A model generated the notes under the pieces. The model was given only the letters and a program-made list of their open reading frames with translations, was not told the origin of the DNA and did no database searches. The position numbers and the translations under genes were made by a program. A stretch of DNA of 64,000 nucleotides, from positions 1 through 64,000 of the forward strand of contig JAJNNY010000073.1 in NCBI GenBank assembly GCA_022453515.1. Direction: 5' to 3'. Below, one piece after another: positions 11,836 through 24,850 of the stretch. Origin of the DNA: Astrocystis sublimbata (taxonomy: Eukaryota > Ascomycota > Sordariomycetes > Xylariales > Xylariaceae). The number at the start of each line of letters is the position of its first letter. Position 1 is the first letter of the stretch.

Positions 11836-13526
11836 TTCAGGTCGTCGAAGTGTGGGTCGTCGCAGTATAATCGAATGCAACAACAGGTGAGGCGACGGCA
11901 CAACCCGCGCCATAAACAAGAGACCCAAAATCCGCAACCAACAACCAGGTAGGTGTAGGTGGTGTTATTGGCAAGGGGTGGCGACCTGTCTCAGCATGAA
12001 GTATCCGCTTCGAGCGCGTGCGCAATGATGAGAGTTCCAGCCTCGATCGTTTGCTCTCCCCACTTCGCCGTTGCCGATGCCAATGCTAATGCCAATGCCC
12101 AATCGATCTCAAACCCCAATGCCTGTTCTTCTTCCCTTGCCACTGGGATGGTCGGAATCAGCAATATGTGTTCGTGATATGTGTTCGAGGGTGTCGTGGA
12201 CGCTCGATTGGGTTCAGGTGAAGCGTCGGGTCTGTCGGGTCTTAGATGTACGGCAGGTATGTACCGGCGCCAGCAAAAGCTCCCGGCCTTCGGGAATACG
12301 ACAGGTGAGGGGATGAGGCCTGATTATTAGGATGCGTTTTGTGGGGGGGAGGGTGTCGAGGGGGTCGAGGGTGTGAGGAGCCGGCGCTGGGCTGGGGGCT
12401 AGCCAGGTACCTCATGCTCTGTACATGATCTAGTCGTCTACTTAGCATCGTAGCACGCCTGCCTCTCTCGCTTGGTCTCGCTTGGTAATGCAGCTGAGGT
12501 AAGGGACGGCACGGACAGTACATGACGGCATGGCAGGCTGCAGAAACTCACGTGTACAACAGTCTCATTCCGGCTAGCAGGCCCAACAATGCCCTTGGGC
12601 ACAGGCCCGGGTCATCGTGGATGACTTACATACATGGACGTATGTAGGTACCTCGAGGTGCGCGTGTTCGGTGCGTGTGTACATGCAGACGAGATGGTAT
12701 ACTTACCAGCCAGTCGGGGGAGCGACAGGGGAGGGGGTTGAAACACCACAGTATCCAGTCCGTCTATGCGTACATTAGCTTGCCCAGATGCGTAGGGTAC
12801 TTCGCATGGACAGCTCGATATCTGGCTACATTAGACCCAGATGTATGTTTAAAGCGGTCCATATACGGACAAGTATCCCCTCATTTGAGTAGCTCGGGTG
12901 GTAGCAATCTACTCCGTATCTCTGCGATGCACCTAGTGAGAGTAGGCAATCTGTGTAGGGCATGCATGTGTTTAATATCGAAGAAAGCTTGACATATGTT
13001 GTGTACTTCAGGAGTAACGAAGTTAGGAAGTGGTCCAGCGGTTGAGCAAAGAAACGTCCAATCGACTGTGGCTACAGCACACCTTTGCCGAGTTCAGACC
13101 CGAGGGTTGGATGATGTGATACTGGTCGAAAAATGCATTGGCCTAGTTGTGATTGGGGCTAGCCAGATGCTGGGATCTTTTCTCCCCTTGCCCCCCATCA
13201 TTTAGTCGTGTTGGTTTGCATGCTTTATAAGGCTCTGTAAGGCGCCGCCAAGTGGTGCACGGTAGCGAGAGCAAGTCTACTCCCTCGCCCCCGGTCCAGA
13301 GCCCGTCCAACCCTCGTCGAGGTACTCGTGGTGGTCGTACATCGACTAGGCGTGTTCGGCCCTATGAGAATCCAATGTTGCACAAAGACGTATTGCCTAC
13401 CCAAGCTGGTTAGATGAACGCCACATCTGCATGACTCGCAAAGCGTCACACGCGATATGCACCCTCGGCACCCACACAGAACAACAGGCAAGTGTTGGGA
13501 GGCGAGGAGGCGAGTTGGCATGGCCC

Positions 13527-13562
13527 AGAAGGATGGCTAGAAGGATGGCTAGAAGGATGGCC
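13527..13562 (+). repeat. 12-bp unit in three tandem copies
   Basis: AGAAGGATGGCT is repeated three times head-to-tail, with one change at the last base of the third copy. It lies in the intergenic region. Confidence 0.9.
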
Positions 13563-14832
13563 TTTTGTTCTTTTGTCTTCCAGGTGCGGGCGGGGGTGTC
13601 ATCTATATATTCCACCTATCTTCCCGAGCCTGCGCGACGACCAAAGCAGCTGCAGCGTTACTTGGTAGTAGGTATCGTGAGCGAAAGTTGCATTAGCATG
13701 CAATGATCGGCGGTTGCCGAAGCGAGCGTTGGAAGGCAGCGTGGGAGGGAAATGAGTGGGCTTCACATAGCCAAGACACAACTCCCTCCAGGGTACAGAC
13801 AGTACTTGGTGAGTATCTCTTTGGTGTTGCACTTGACATCAACGAAGGCCCGAGATTGCAGGTTGCAGGTTGCACATTGTCTCATGGGTTGGTGCTGCGA
13901 TTTGGCGACTCTTGTGGTGCAACCACTCCCTGATGTTTATACCAAGTTTTTTCATGGTTTTTTTCTCTTTCGAAATGATAGATAACTTCCGGTGCCCCTT
14001 TAGGACATGTCAGCCAACAACCATGAGGGCCTTCGGGTAGTAACATGTACTGACTGTCCTGAGGTTACGTTGGGCAGATGGATGTCGACCTTTTGGGCGC
14101 TTTGTTGTGGGGGCCAGGTGGACTGCTCAAGACACTGCAGTAAGGTTGTGGCTATCCACCTAGGTAGGTACTTGCTCGCCTATTTCTAGTAGATCAATAT
14201 TCCGAAAGTGCTTGGGGGGTAGAGAGGTAGGATCTCGAGTTCAGTTGGAGCTTCATGTATGCGCAATGCGCATGTATGGAAAATCCAAGATGCGTAAAGC
14301 AGAACGCACATGACATTGATCAACTGCAGTGCGAAGTACAGACAGCAGCTGCTGTTCTCTTACTCGCCTGCAGCTGGCTTGACCTCGATTCTGATTGGCC
14401 AGCTGCGTATCGGACGTCGGGTTTTACTGTGCTCCGTACACAGCTGCGGGAGATCACACTGTACCTACCTAGGTATCTAGGCCAGATTGTAGGCCACATG
14501 TGCAGCCCCAGCCGAGCCAGCTTGACCAGATGCACAGCCAACCAGAACGCGGGTGCGCGGCGCGGGCAGGCCCGGCCAACTTGGGCCAGCTCCAGTCTGT
14601 CTACATATGGCGGGGGACCCTTGTTCCCTATGACGATCTCGCAAACACCCCCAAGTCCTCCTCCAGAAGCTCTGTCTACATACACAACTCCCTGAGACTC
14701 CCAAGCTGCTATTTGCTGTTGTGAAATAACCAAACCCTCAACACGAGAAGCCTGTCGAATACGAGCCGTTGTTCATTCCCCCATCCATTGGTCTCCCGGC
14801 CCAGCTCTGCGACAATCCCCAGAATCGCCGAC

Positions 14833-15963
14833 ATGGACAACAAGGACAACGCCAACCCCACCATCTTACAGGTCTCCGACCTTCCCACCAGACAGAACCA
14901 GAGGCTTAAGAACAAGACCAAGAAGAAGGATAGGGCCTATCTCGCCCTGAGACAGCGTGGGCCACTCGATGCGCCATACGACGAGTTCTCAGATGACACC
15001 ACCTCTGACAGCGACGGCGGCTTGACCGTCGACCCCATCGACGCACAGGAGATTTACGGTACGACTTATTTGCATATGTATTTATACACCTATTGTGCTT
15101 CTTGTGTGTGTGCGACGACAGCGCCCTGCATTATGTCACAGCGCAGCCACATTCATACAGTCTTACTGTCAGGTCAGTGTGGCAGGTCGGTCTGCCATCA
15201 GGTCTGCGATCCTGTATGCTGTATGCTTGTGTCAAGATGGCATGGTGGCTTTCGCTTACGGGACCTGCCGGCTCCAGCGCCGCACCATCATTCATCCACC
15301 TCCACGATGCTGTGCCATCCATGCTTCTGCGACTTTTTCTCGAAAAGAGTGGCCTGATCCGGATGTGCAATTGAAACTTTCATCTACGACGGTAGAAGTG
15401 ATCTACCTTCGCCTCACATCATACTTGCTTCTAGAAATTCTCTTTCTTCACGATTGTTCTTGCTTGACCTGCTTGCTCCCAACTGCCGGCGCTGTTCTAC
15501 AGTGGCACAGCCCACCCCTGGCCGGACATCAGACGACTAATGTTTCGCAGATCTCATTTCGACAATCTCTGACCCGGAACACCCACTCTCGCTCGGCCAG
15601 CTCGCCGTAGTGAATCTACCCGACATCCACATCACCCCTTACCCTACCGCTACCCCTTCCACAGCGGAAAACTCCAGTCCCAAAACCAACACCGACAAAG
15701 ACACCCTGGTCCAGGTCCTCGTCAAGATCACGCCTACCATCACTCACTGCTCCCTGGCCACCGTCATCGGCCTGGGTATTCGCGTTCGTCTCGAGCAGGC
15801 GCTGGCCCCCAACTACCGCGTCGATGTCATGATCAAGGAAGGCACCCACGCCCAGGACGACCAGGTCAACAAGCAGCTGGCCGACAAGGAACGCGTTGCC
15901 GCCGCCCTCGAGAACGCCACCCTGAAAGGGGTCCTTGATAAGATGCTCGAGACGTGCGTATAG
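14833..15963 (+). CDS. cia2: CIA2 / MIP18-family cytosolic Fe-S cluster assembly factor
   Basis: This is a component of the CIA targeting complex (with Cia1 and Mms19), which delivers Fe-S clusters to cytosolic and nuclear apoproteins such as DNA polymerases and helicases. Two exons, 14833-15058 and 15551-15963, join in phase to give 212 residues. The N-terminal 70 residues are a fungal Lys/Arg-rich then acidic extension. The MIP18/DUF59 domain follows, with EIYDLI, the ISDPEHPLSLGQL block, THCSLATVIGLGIRV with the conserved reactive Cys, and the GTHAQDD / VNKQLADKERVAAALEN signature. The start is the first ATG in frame before a well-conserved reading frame. The intron (15059-15550) is 492 nt, long for this genome. 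The gene is convergent with SNU114. Confidence 0.93.
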
Positions 15964-18160
15964 TACCATAACATAAAAAAGTATAAGTGCAATATAATGA
16001 GAACAGATATGATATGAATAACATGGCCATATGCTATACCCAGGTATGACCAGGTATGAGGCGCTGTGCATTATATGTAATCGCATGTTTTTTCTCGCTT
16101 CTCGTATGTATGCATACGAACGTATATTTCAGGTGGTTATACGAGAGCTTTGATGTTACCTAGATAGATATCCCAACCAAGGGGTTATACGATCTGATAA
16201 TGAGCAGCAATGACGCGTGCCTCTACTTCAGTTTGATGGGCACGGCCTTCTGTTGACGCGCAGCTTGAATCCATTCCCTACTGTATTTACCTACTTACAG
16301 CCCTGAGAAGTACTTAGGTAGGTACTTGAAGACATCGTGTAAATAATTGTGTGGATACTCCCGAACCGAGACGGCATTGGGCCCGATGCCGCGGATGATG
16401 CTAAGACTAAGATCGTCCCTTGTCCCCCAAATTGGGTTGTCAACAAAGATAAAGCTTGCGCATACGAACAATGCGAAGGAGGCGCAAACTGGGACTACGA
16501 ATATGTACATACCCTACCCACCAATCTACTTTGAGTACCTAAACACGCATATAATAGAAGTTGATTATAGCTCTAAGTACCTTGCCATACCTACCTTATA
16601 TCGATTCCATGACCTTGGATAAGGACAGGAGGTATGCAGGTACAAGATAGCTAGCTTCACCTGAAGCCGGATAGATGGGTAGGTAGATAGATGGATGGAT
16701 AAGTAAGTAAGTCAGTGGCTATCATTCTGATATAGTACGTAATTTTGGTGATATCCCATTATGCTTGGGACACCCTCGACGCCCTCCTTGTAGTTGAGCG
16801 GTTAGACTAGGATGACCCCTAGGTAGGTAAGGCAAGTAAGGACCTGGCAAACCAAGCACCCCCTAACGGGACCCTACTCGCCTACCTAAGTTAAGGTAGG
16901 TAAGCAAGAAACCAACCAATGCGTCGGCGCCAAAGATTGATTGGTTGATTGATTAATTGTTTCAACAACTCCGCAACTCCGTTCAGTGAAAGCAACTTAG
17001 CACTTAGCATTGCCTCAGTGCCTCCAATTGTCAGCACTAAAGCAAGTAAATTTACACCAAAAACTTGATATTCGAGATAGCTAGCTAGCTAGCTAAAACA
17101 ACTAATTATGTAAGACATCGACCGGTGCGACGAGAATCATGACTCCCTTACTCCCTTACTCCCTCACTCACTAACTACTGCTAGGTAACCCACTAGCTCA
17201 CTAACTCACTCCCTCGTGGCGAAACTCCGTAACTCCGTGCCGTGCCGTGCCATGGCGGCAAAACACAACAACACAGCCTCATCATCGGCAGACTAAATTC
17301 CAAGTTCCAAGTCCCAAGTTCCAACAGATTTGACTTGACTTGACCTGACTTGACTTAACTTGTACAATCAAACCAACCTAACCCAACATGTCCCACACGA
17401 CAGACCCGCCTCCGTTGCCGACATCTCTAACCTCTGCCTGTGTCCCTGCGTCCCTGCGTCCCTGCGTCCCTGCGTCCCTGCGTCCCTGAGTCCCGGCCTC
17501 AGTCCCGACCGGTAGAGGTGGAGCAACACGGAAGATTTAGTCATGCCCTACTTATCGAGCTTAGGTGGTTAGTAAATCCAGATCGAGCAAAGCGACGATA
17601 CAAGTAAGTACCATACATACCGTAGAGTAGGTAGAACATCTTCATTCCAGTCCCAATTAGTACATATAATCCGCGAGCCAGAGACATATAGAGATAAGCT
17701 CATCTATCTCCTTCCGGTACCTAGCGGAAGTGGAGGAGGCTACAGACTGCAACCGAGCAGTGCGTGACGGAAAGTACCGTACAGTAGACAATTTGGACAA
17801 TTCGATTCCTTCAACTTCAGCCCCAATTGAGTGGCCTGGAGCAAACTAGGACCGCGCCATCTTTTCCCACCAGACGTCCGTTTTGACCTATTGCGAGCCT
17901 CTCGTGCCTGAAAAATATACCTGCCCGCCGACAAACAGATAGATAGATAGATCTACTAGTAAGTATGTAGGTAATTACTCGGCAATCTACATGTAGCCAT
18001 CCTTTGCACTTAGTATGTATAAGCTTTTCGGACCTACCTAATCTAATCTACATTGATTACATTTGATACTAGACCAAGTCAACCGTCAAGCAAGTTCCTA
18101 GTCTCGCTAGTCCAGTCCAAATCAACCAACCTCCAACCTCACAACCAAGCTACTCACTCC
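15964..18160. other. Intergenic region between convergent CIA2 and SNU114
   Basis: No gene seen. It contains many TAGGTAGGTA/AAGTAAGTAAG motifs (16315-16330, 16675-16710, 16818-16905), a GATTGATTGATT run (16936-16955), an AGCTAGCTAGCTAGCT run (17078-17093), ACTCCCTTACTCCCT repeats (17143-17165) and an 8-bp tandem array (17442-17489). It should include the 3' UTRs of both genes. Confidence 0.6.
17442..17489 (+). repeat. 8-bp tandem array GTCCCTGC
   Basis: Five perfect copies of GTCCCTGC are followed by one with a terminal change (GTCCCTGA) and then a further degenerate copy. It is an intergenic minisatellite. Confidence 0.92.
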
Positions 18161-21100
18161 CTACGGACTCCCCAACGCCCCACTCTCCATAAGACTCCGA
18201 TAGAACTCAGGCTCCAAAAACTTCGCAACACTAACATCCTCACTGAGCCCCTTGCGCCGTCTCGTCTTGAGCACGAAATCCCTCGCCGTAGCCTGCGCAT
18301 CCGCAGGCTGCAGCGGCCTAAGAACAACATCTTTATCAAGGGGATCGCCCGGTACCTTCTGCCACTTATCAAAGACTAGACTCACAACCGTCTGGCCCTC
18401 CGTCTGAATTCTTAGATCCGTCTCAAAGCCAAAGGAGTCGATGACAGGCACCAGGCCGTCGACGCGGTAAAGCGGGGTGCCGGCGATGGGGGCGTCGGCG
18501 AGTACGTGGCCGCGGCGGCGCGCGAGCACGTTGTAGATCATGGACTTGGCCTCCTGCGGCCCGATCATGGAGCACGAGTACAGCGGCTCCATGAGGCGGG
18601 GGGACGCCATGAGGAACGACGAGTAGCACGCGCGTCGCGCCGTCGGGATCATCTGGCCGCCGCCACGGAGGATGGCCTCTTGCGCGAGCACGGCGTCTGT
18701 GATGCGGAATTTGGTGTTGCGGATGGCTGTGAGATAGATGTCAGATTAGTAAACTTGTCGATGCCCCCATTGTGACCTTGAAGGGGAATGTAGTAAATCA
18801 TGACGAATGCAGCTAGCTTCGTCAATCAGGTAAGTGGTGTCACTGCAACGTATTGGGTGCATGGTGTGATCAGGGTAGCATCTTCGATGCTTCTCGTCGA
18901 GACGATATGCCGCCGAGAATGCCCGACACCATGGTTACCGTAGTATTCAAAAGCTCGTTCGGGGTCGTGGGTTGGGGTGGCCCAGGGGGTGCAAGGGGTT
19001 GCATGCTGCAGGACGCTGTCCTCTTGCCCTTGTGAGATAAACAGGAGTATAGGAATTTGCACTGCGAACTATCGCTTCGAACTAGACACGTCTAGAACAA
19101 TGCTCCCCTGCTTGTCATACGTAGTGTCTCACCGATGATGACAGTGACAGGGTGCAATCTTTTTTTTTCGTCCTCAACACGGATCCATCGGCAAGAGCAG
19201 CGTGGGAATCATGTGGGGGCCAACAGGACATCTTGTGGGAGTATTTGCGTTTTTCACGGAGATGTGACTGGCTGCTGGGGGACAATATCATACCGAGCTG
19301 CGACAAGGGTGATGGGTGTAGTGCATAAGCCTCCCTAGCCTTGAGGTGGTGTATAGGAAGGGGACAGAGAACAGAACCGACATATGAAATTGAATGCGAC
19401 TTACGCTCTTCACACAATGGGCCTTCCCGGGTTGCCCAGCTGAAACCTTGGCGGATCGTCTCACGCACACTTTTCAGTAGCGATTTATCCGTCTGCTTAT
19501 AGTATTAGTATCCAATACATAGATTGAGCTGCAATGAGGGAAATGTGGCTGCGTGTGACTTTCACGGCAACGCCGAATGATTCTCGACGGCCAGGACACC
19601 GAAGCACCTCTGATCAACCGGTAGACAGCGAGAAGCTGTAGGAACAAGGGGGTAGTGGGAATCTGACTCACCTCAGCCAATGTATCATCCTGCAAGATGT
19701 TAGGCCCCATCTCATCGGGCCCAAAAGCCCATATGCTCCTCGCCGCTAGGAGATCCCAGTCGTAGTTGTCCTGGAAGAACTTGCCCACTCTCCTGGCGCC
19801 GTCCCGTAACTTGACCTTGCCGCTCTCGATATCTTCCGCAATGCCGTCGTCTAGAGGCTCCGCGATCATGGTGATCTTGTTCCTCTTATTCGGCGTCTCG
19901 GCGTAGCACTTGGTAGCCGACATCTCGTCGACCGTCTCGCAGAACCGCGTAACAGGGTCCGAGACCTTGATCTCCATATCTGCGTACAGGCGGCGGAGGT
20001 CGTGGAGGACACAATCCATGTACAGCTCACCGGTGCCGAGGATGATGTGCTCGCCTGACTCTTCAACCTTCGTCGTTATTAGGGGATAGCTCTTGTTGAT
20101 TTTTCGTAGACCGTCAAGCATCTTCGGCAGTTCTGAAGGATTGATGGGCTCGACAGCTACTTTCAGAACCGACTCTGTGAAATGTGAGATTGGCTTGAAT
20201 ATATATGCGTCCTCATCATCCTCGAGCTTGGGAGGCACGATGGTGGCGGTCTTGACGATCGAGTTGTCGATGCCGCCGAGTAGCACCAGGTTACCAGCAG
20301 GAACGCCGTCCGTCTCGACCTGATAGCGTGATTCAGCGATGTAGACACTTCCTAATGTCGCCATAGCCATGTCCTCTTCATCGTCGATGGAGTAGCCCTC
20401 TCCTAGCACGCGGACTTGCATGCCGGGACGCGCGATGCCGCTCATGACACGACCGAACGAGTAGAAACTCTTCGCGTCAGTTGTGCTGAAGAGTTTCGTG
20501 ACGTGCACTACTAGGGGCCCATCTTGGTCGCACTTCTTCATCGACTCAGCGACCTTGGAGTCCAAGGGACCGGTATAGTACCGTTCTAGCTTGGCCTCGG
20601 CGGCCTGTACTGGCGAAGGGATATGCTGAACGACCATGTCGACGAACCCGGTTGATGGGCCGAAGAACTGTGCGCAAACAAGTTTGAGGATGTCCTTGGC
20701 GTCCATCTTGTACTGCGATGGCTTGAGGTGTATGCCCAAGGTCGCTAATATGGGTTTCAGTTCCTCGGGAGACTGGCTGATGGTGTGAGAGAAGAGTTTG
20801 TAGATAGGTTCTAGCACGAAGTGGATGAATGACCTCTTCGCACCGGTTTCACCAGGCAAAGGCTTTCGGCTGAATGTGCGCTTCTTGGGGTTGTAGTATA
20901 TGTCGCCCCAGAGGCGTTTTGACAGCTCGTCGGTGCTTATGCCGGGGAAGCTGTCGGCATACATCTTGGTGAAGGACTGTACTGTGAAACACCAACCCAT
21001 CTCGCTGCAAGCAAACAACACATTGCCTTTTTCTGGGCTCAGGCGTCTGGCGGCGCCCGATCCCGGCTTCGTGTTCTCGATGACGGTGTTGACTTCTTCT

Positions 21101-22039
21101 ATTACGTGCTTCAGCTTGAAGAAGGCGTCGTTCGGCGGTAGCCTAAGCTCGAGGATCAAGCGGTCCATCTTGTTGAGTATGAGGGTTATGGGTATATCCT
21201 CGAGAACGGCATGTTTTATGATCTGTTCGGTGTTGGCCTGCACTCCCTCGACCACATCCACAACCAGCGCGAGGCCGTCTACGAGGCGCAAACTCGCGGC
21301 CACCTCGTCGACAAAATTGACATGTCCTGGGGTGTCGATGATGTTGACGAGATGTGACTTGCCCTTAGTGCTCTGCAGCACAAGGCTCATGGGCGCAGCC
21401 TTCACCGAGAGACCCCGGTCCCTCTCCATGGCGTGTGTGTCTGTGTAGCGCAACTGCTCGTCCCTCTTCTTACCCGTCCGCTTCTCCAGACGGTCGGCGA
21501 TGTTGTGTGTCTCAAGCACGAGCATGTCCATCAAAGCGGTCTTGCCATGGTGTAGGTGGCCGGCCAGGGCAACGTTGCGTGTCTGATCGGGGAAGTTCAT
21601 GAGATCGGTCATGAAGCCGCGGTCGAAGTAGACGGGCGGCAGGTCGGCCTCCTCGATGGAGAATTTCTTGACCTCGACGGGGGCTATTATGGGCTGGGTG
21701 AGAGGCTGGGCGTCCTCCTCCTGCACCATAGTTTCGACATCGGCACCGTAGACCTGTTGTGCGGTCGGGTAGTACTGCTTGTCTTCGTGTAGTATGACGG
21801 CGTTGCTGGGGCCATCTTCGTCAAGCTCCATCAACTCCTGGCCTGTGACCTCGGGCGTCTGTTCGGGGTAATCGTCGTCGTCGAGGTAGGCGCCAGCGTC
21901 GACGCCATGCTGGGACTCTTCCTCAGATGCGTCGGCATCCTCCCCGATAAAGTTGCCGAACCTGTGGCAGCGCGTGTTAGCTCTTCGATGACAAGAAATG
22001 GGAAGTCGGGTGTTCGTACTCATCGTAGAGGTTATCCAT
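18161..22039 (-). CDS. snu114: SNU114 / EFTUD2, U5 snRNP EF-2-like GTPase
   Basis: This spliceosomal GTPase regulates Brr2 helicase activity during spliceosome activation and disassembly. Minus-strand exons 22039-22020, 21961-19672, 19492-19405 and 18726-18161 join in frame to give 987 residues, the usual family length. The first exon encodes only MDNLYD plus two bases. After an acidic N-terminus (FGNFIGED then Asp/Glu-rich) come the G1 motif GHLHHGKT, the second His being characteristic of this paralogue rather than EF-2, G3 DTPGHVNF and G4 NKMDRL, then EF-2-like domains II-V, ending GALGSP. Introns are 58, 179 and 678 nt; the last is unusually long. The intron before exon 3 ends with a TACTAATAC branch-point-like motif and a CAG acceptor. 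I am confident that this is SNU114 and not EF-2. Confidence 0.95.
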
Positions 22040-22963
22040 GGCGTCGTATATATGCTGGGCTTTGGGGATTGATGCGATTCGATTTCCGATGTAATTGGAG
22101 CTCCAGCTTCGCCAATTACGTAGTTCTCGCGGCTTGAAAAAAAGTTATTGGGCACGCGTTGTTCGCAGCCGCGCCAGCAGCAGCGCATACCTACAAGCCC
22201 GCGCAGGTGCCTCCAGGCTTAGCCAAGCCTGGAGCTCAACTATAATCCCTGTCGTTTTAGTGCTTGTACATGTGAAAGGTCAATGTAGGTACATATCTAG
22301 GTGAAGTCCTAGAAAGGTCACTTACACATCAAGCCGCTCTCAAAGACATTCTTGACAATCCGCTAGACTTGGACTTGATGGAACACCTACTAAATTGACA
22401 AGGACCAAACCGTGGTTTTCGACATGAAACCTTAAGTCAGTATGTTTGATTAGATCCCTTCGGATTTCAGCGAGGTTGTGGCATCTGTCCAATCAGAAAG
22501 AGCCTGAGACCTGTCGCAATCGGGCCTGATGTCAGTAATCGTCATTTTACGATAAACTTCGCTCACCCCTGGGGATTTACCTACTCACTTCGATACCATT
22601 ATGAATAAGTATTGTTTTCTTAACGGCTTTAGATATTGTAACGGCCATTCAGGTGTAAGATCCTGATGTCTTATCTGCTCTAACATTCTGATGGTATCAT
22701 GAGTTGCGTATGACGACATACCTGTGCCTCTCACTCTTCGATTCTTTATTGTATCCGTTTAACTGCCGCTGAAATTCATCTTGGAATAAATGTCTTTTAC
22801 AAGAAACATCAATTGTTGATACTAACGCAAGGCATTCCCGTCGATCACTTTCTTTTCTTTTCTTTTCTCGCGCGTCGTGATACACTGCCACTTCAACATC
22901 TAGTACCATTTTCCCATAACTTCAATTTAGAAAGGGGTTCAATACGAGCCCAAATCCCTCCCC
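22040..22963. other. Divergent promoter region, SNU114 and esterase
   Basis: This lies between the minus-strand SNU114 start and the plus-strand esterase start. It contains a short inverted repeat near 22205-22232 (AGGCTTAGCCAAGCCT core) and a TTTCTTTTCTTTTCTTTTCT pyrimidine tract (about 22848-22867) upstream of the esterase ATG. No coding sequence is recognised. Confidence 0.6.
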
Positions 22964-24235
22964 ATGGCAAACAAACAACAGATCCCCGAAACAGGAACCC
23001 GCACAACGCTTTCCCCCTCAATAAAGTCCTTCCTAGCAGAGAACCCGACCCTGCATCTAGGTGGCCGCGGTGACTTCCACAGCGAGCGTCGCCATCATTC
23101 AGACGTCTTCGGATTCCACGCACTTCCGGCAGAGAAGCAGGCCCCGATAGGCAGTGTACGGTTTGAAGGCTTGCGCGGGCGACACGGCACCATTCCCGTG
23201 CGGCTGTTTTATCCCAAGTCATTTCAGGAGGGGGGTGGTTTGAAGGCACCCGCGTTGATCTACTTCCACGGCGGTGGCTATACAGTCGGAAGCGTGGACG
23301 AGTTTGAGAATGGGCTCAGATTACTTGCTGAAGGGGCCAACATTATTGTAAGTGGGGCAAGCATCTACCGTCAAACACCTCACTCCTTCATGCGCAATGC
23401 GCGGACAATTACCAAGGGAAGGGGGATTGCTGATTGAATATGATGAATATCTGCAGACAATTGGTGTTGAGTACCGCCTGGCCCCCGAATGGTCCTTCCC
23501 AACGCAGCTAGACGAGTACCAAGACGTGCTCTCGTGGGCACAGAGCGAGGAAGGTGGCAAATTCGGCATCGACCCTGATCGCGTCCTTGGAGGGGGCGAT
23601 TCCGCCGGCGGCAACATGACAGCTGCCTTGTCGCTCCAACTCTTGGATGCACAGCAGAAAGGGAAGAATTCTGTGGTGATGCCCAAGCCCTTGAAAGCCC
23701 AGATATTGCTATACCCCGAGGCGAGATTACCATTTGATACACCTGCGGCAACAGAGAATAACTCAGGGTACTATCTCGAATGTAAGTAGCCATCTTGTGA
23801 TAATTACTTGATAAATGCCTTACTGTTTCGTTGTATTTCGCTTTCATGTTTTTCAAACTTAAGACTATCTCAATATAGTAACACATATAATGTTGCGGAT
23901 GTTTAGGCGACGGCATCTTTTCCTTCGCAGACCATTATCTTCCGCGCCGGCCCGATACCGCCTACCCGCCGGGACATCGATATGTGTCACCAGGTATGCA
24001 GAGTGTCGAAAGTCTGAAAGGCCTACCGCCCACAGCGGTCTTCACATGCGGGTTCGACCCCCTCCGTGACGTCGGTATTGAGTATGCCTCTAAGCTACAG
24101 AAAGCCGGCAATGAGGTTGAGTGGCGGCATTATGCAGATCTTACACACGGGTTCCTACAAATGGCCCCCTGGAGCAAGGAGGCGATGAAAGCGACAAACG
24201 AGGTTGCTGAGCTGGTCGTGAGGCTTGCTCATTGA
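22964..24235 (+). CDS. Alpha/beta-hydrolase, hormone-sensitive-lipase (GDSAG) family esterase
   Basis: A predicted carboxylesterase or lactone/ester hydrolase; the substrate cannot be read from sequence. Exons 22964-23347, 23457-23781 and 23907-24235 join in frame to give 345 residues, normal for the family. The oxyanion-hole motif HGGGY starts at His102, the nucleophile elbow GDSAGG carries Ser177, and the other likely triad residues are Asp287 (GFDPLRD) and His317 (LTHGF). I see no signal peptide, so it is probably intracellular. It lies next to a relic-rich accessory region and divergent from SNU114. Such genes are often of secondary or xenobiotic metabolism, but no cluster partners are visible. 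Confidence 0.9.
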
Positions 24236-24850
24236 TTTTCAATCAGTCCGATTTGATTTTAAAAGATACTGTTGAATGCCATTCCGAACGTCAATATGGA
24301 CTCTGGATACTGAGCTGAAGATTCTAGCAAGCTGGGCAATCAGGCCCCTTAGCTAACCACAGTGCGACCGATGAGTCATCTTCCAGTATCGAGTTGAAAA
24401 GAAACAATCATCTCTGTAGAACCTCTCATGATAGACACTTCATAGACAATCAATCTTTCGGCACTTCCATTGACGTGAGTCATTAATAACCGCAACATGA
24501 TTGAATAATCAGACAACCTTCATACTATGATTGGCAGCCTACTACCAAAGGGCTTGCTTGATGCCTAGCGTTTGACCAAAGAGCTTGCATGACTGATGCC
24601 TGGCGTTTGATTGAAAAGCCTGCTTGATGCTTGATATGGTAGCTTGCCACACTGCTTGTTGCTTGTGTATTGCCAGCTTGGTTTCAAAAGTTATTTGTCA
24701 GGCAAAACACGCAGGACACACACAGAAACATGTGTGTCCAACTTGTCATGGGCAAACATATCTTGCTGTGAAAGCCAGCTTTTCAATCTATTTAACACGG
24801 GCTTCCCGCCGTCTCAAAGTCAGGATATCCATTCCATCTCATCCTCACGT
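24236..24850. other. Intergenic with a degenerate tandem repeat
   Basis: This is the downstream flank of the esterase. From about 24550 to 24655 there are three to four imperfect copies of a 25-35-nt unit based on GCTTGCTTGATGCCTGGCG and TTTGA. No gene is seen. Confidence 0.6.

Larger units (their letters stand above)
11240..14832. other. 3.6-kb intergenic region between divergent genes
   Basis: This separates the minus-strand Zn2Cys6 regulator from the plus-strand CIA2 gene and must hold both promoters. I see no convincing coding sequence; ORFs here are short, low in complexity and lack domains. Notable sequence: a TCG/GTC trinucleotide tract (about 11764-11850), an AATGCC-type repeat (12075-12125), a 12-bp triplicate (13527-13562), and scattered TAGGTAGGTA and GTATGTAGGTACCT motifs. 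The length suits a regulator with a long 5' leader. Confidence 0.6.

Noticed and set aside
12242..12523. 93-codon minus-strand ORF in the 11-15 kb gap
   Set aside because: Low complexity, Pro/Arg/His-rich; no splice partners and no domain.
16786..16860. tRNA-like start (GTAGTTGAGCGGTTAGACTAGG)
   Set aside because: Resembles a D-arm, but no T-arm GTTC-R-A motif or matching acceptor stem follows within 80 nt.
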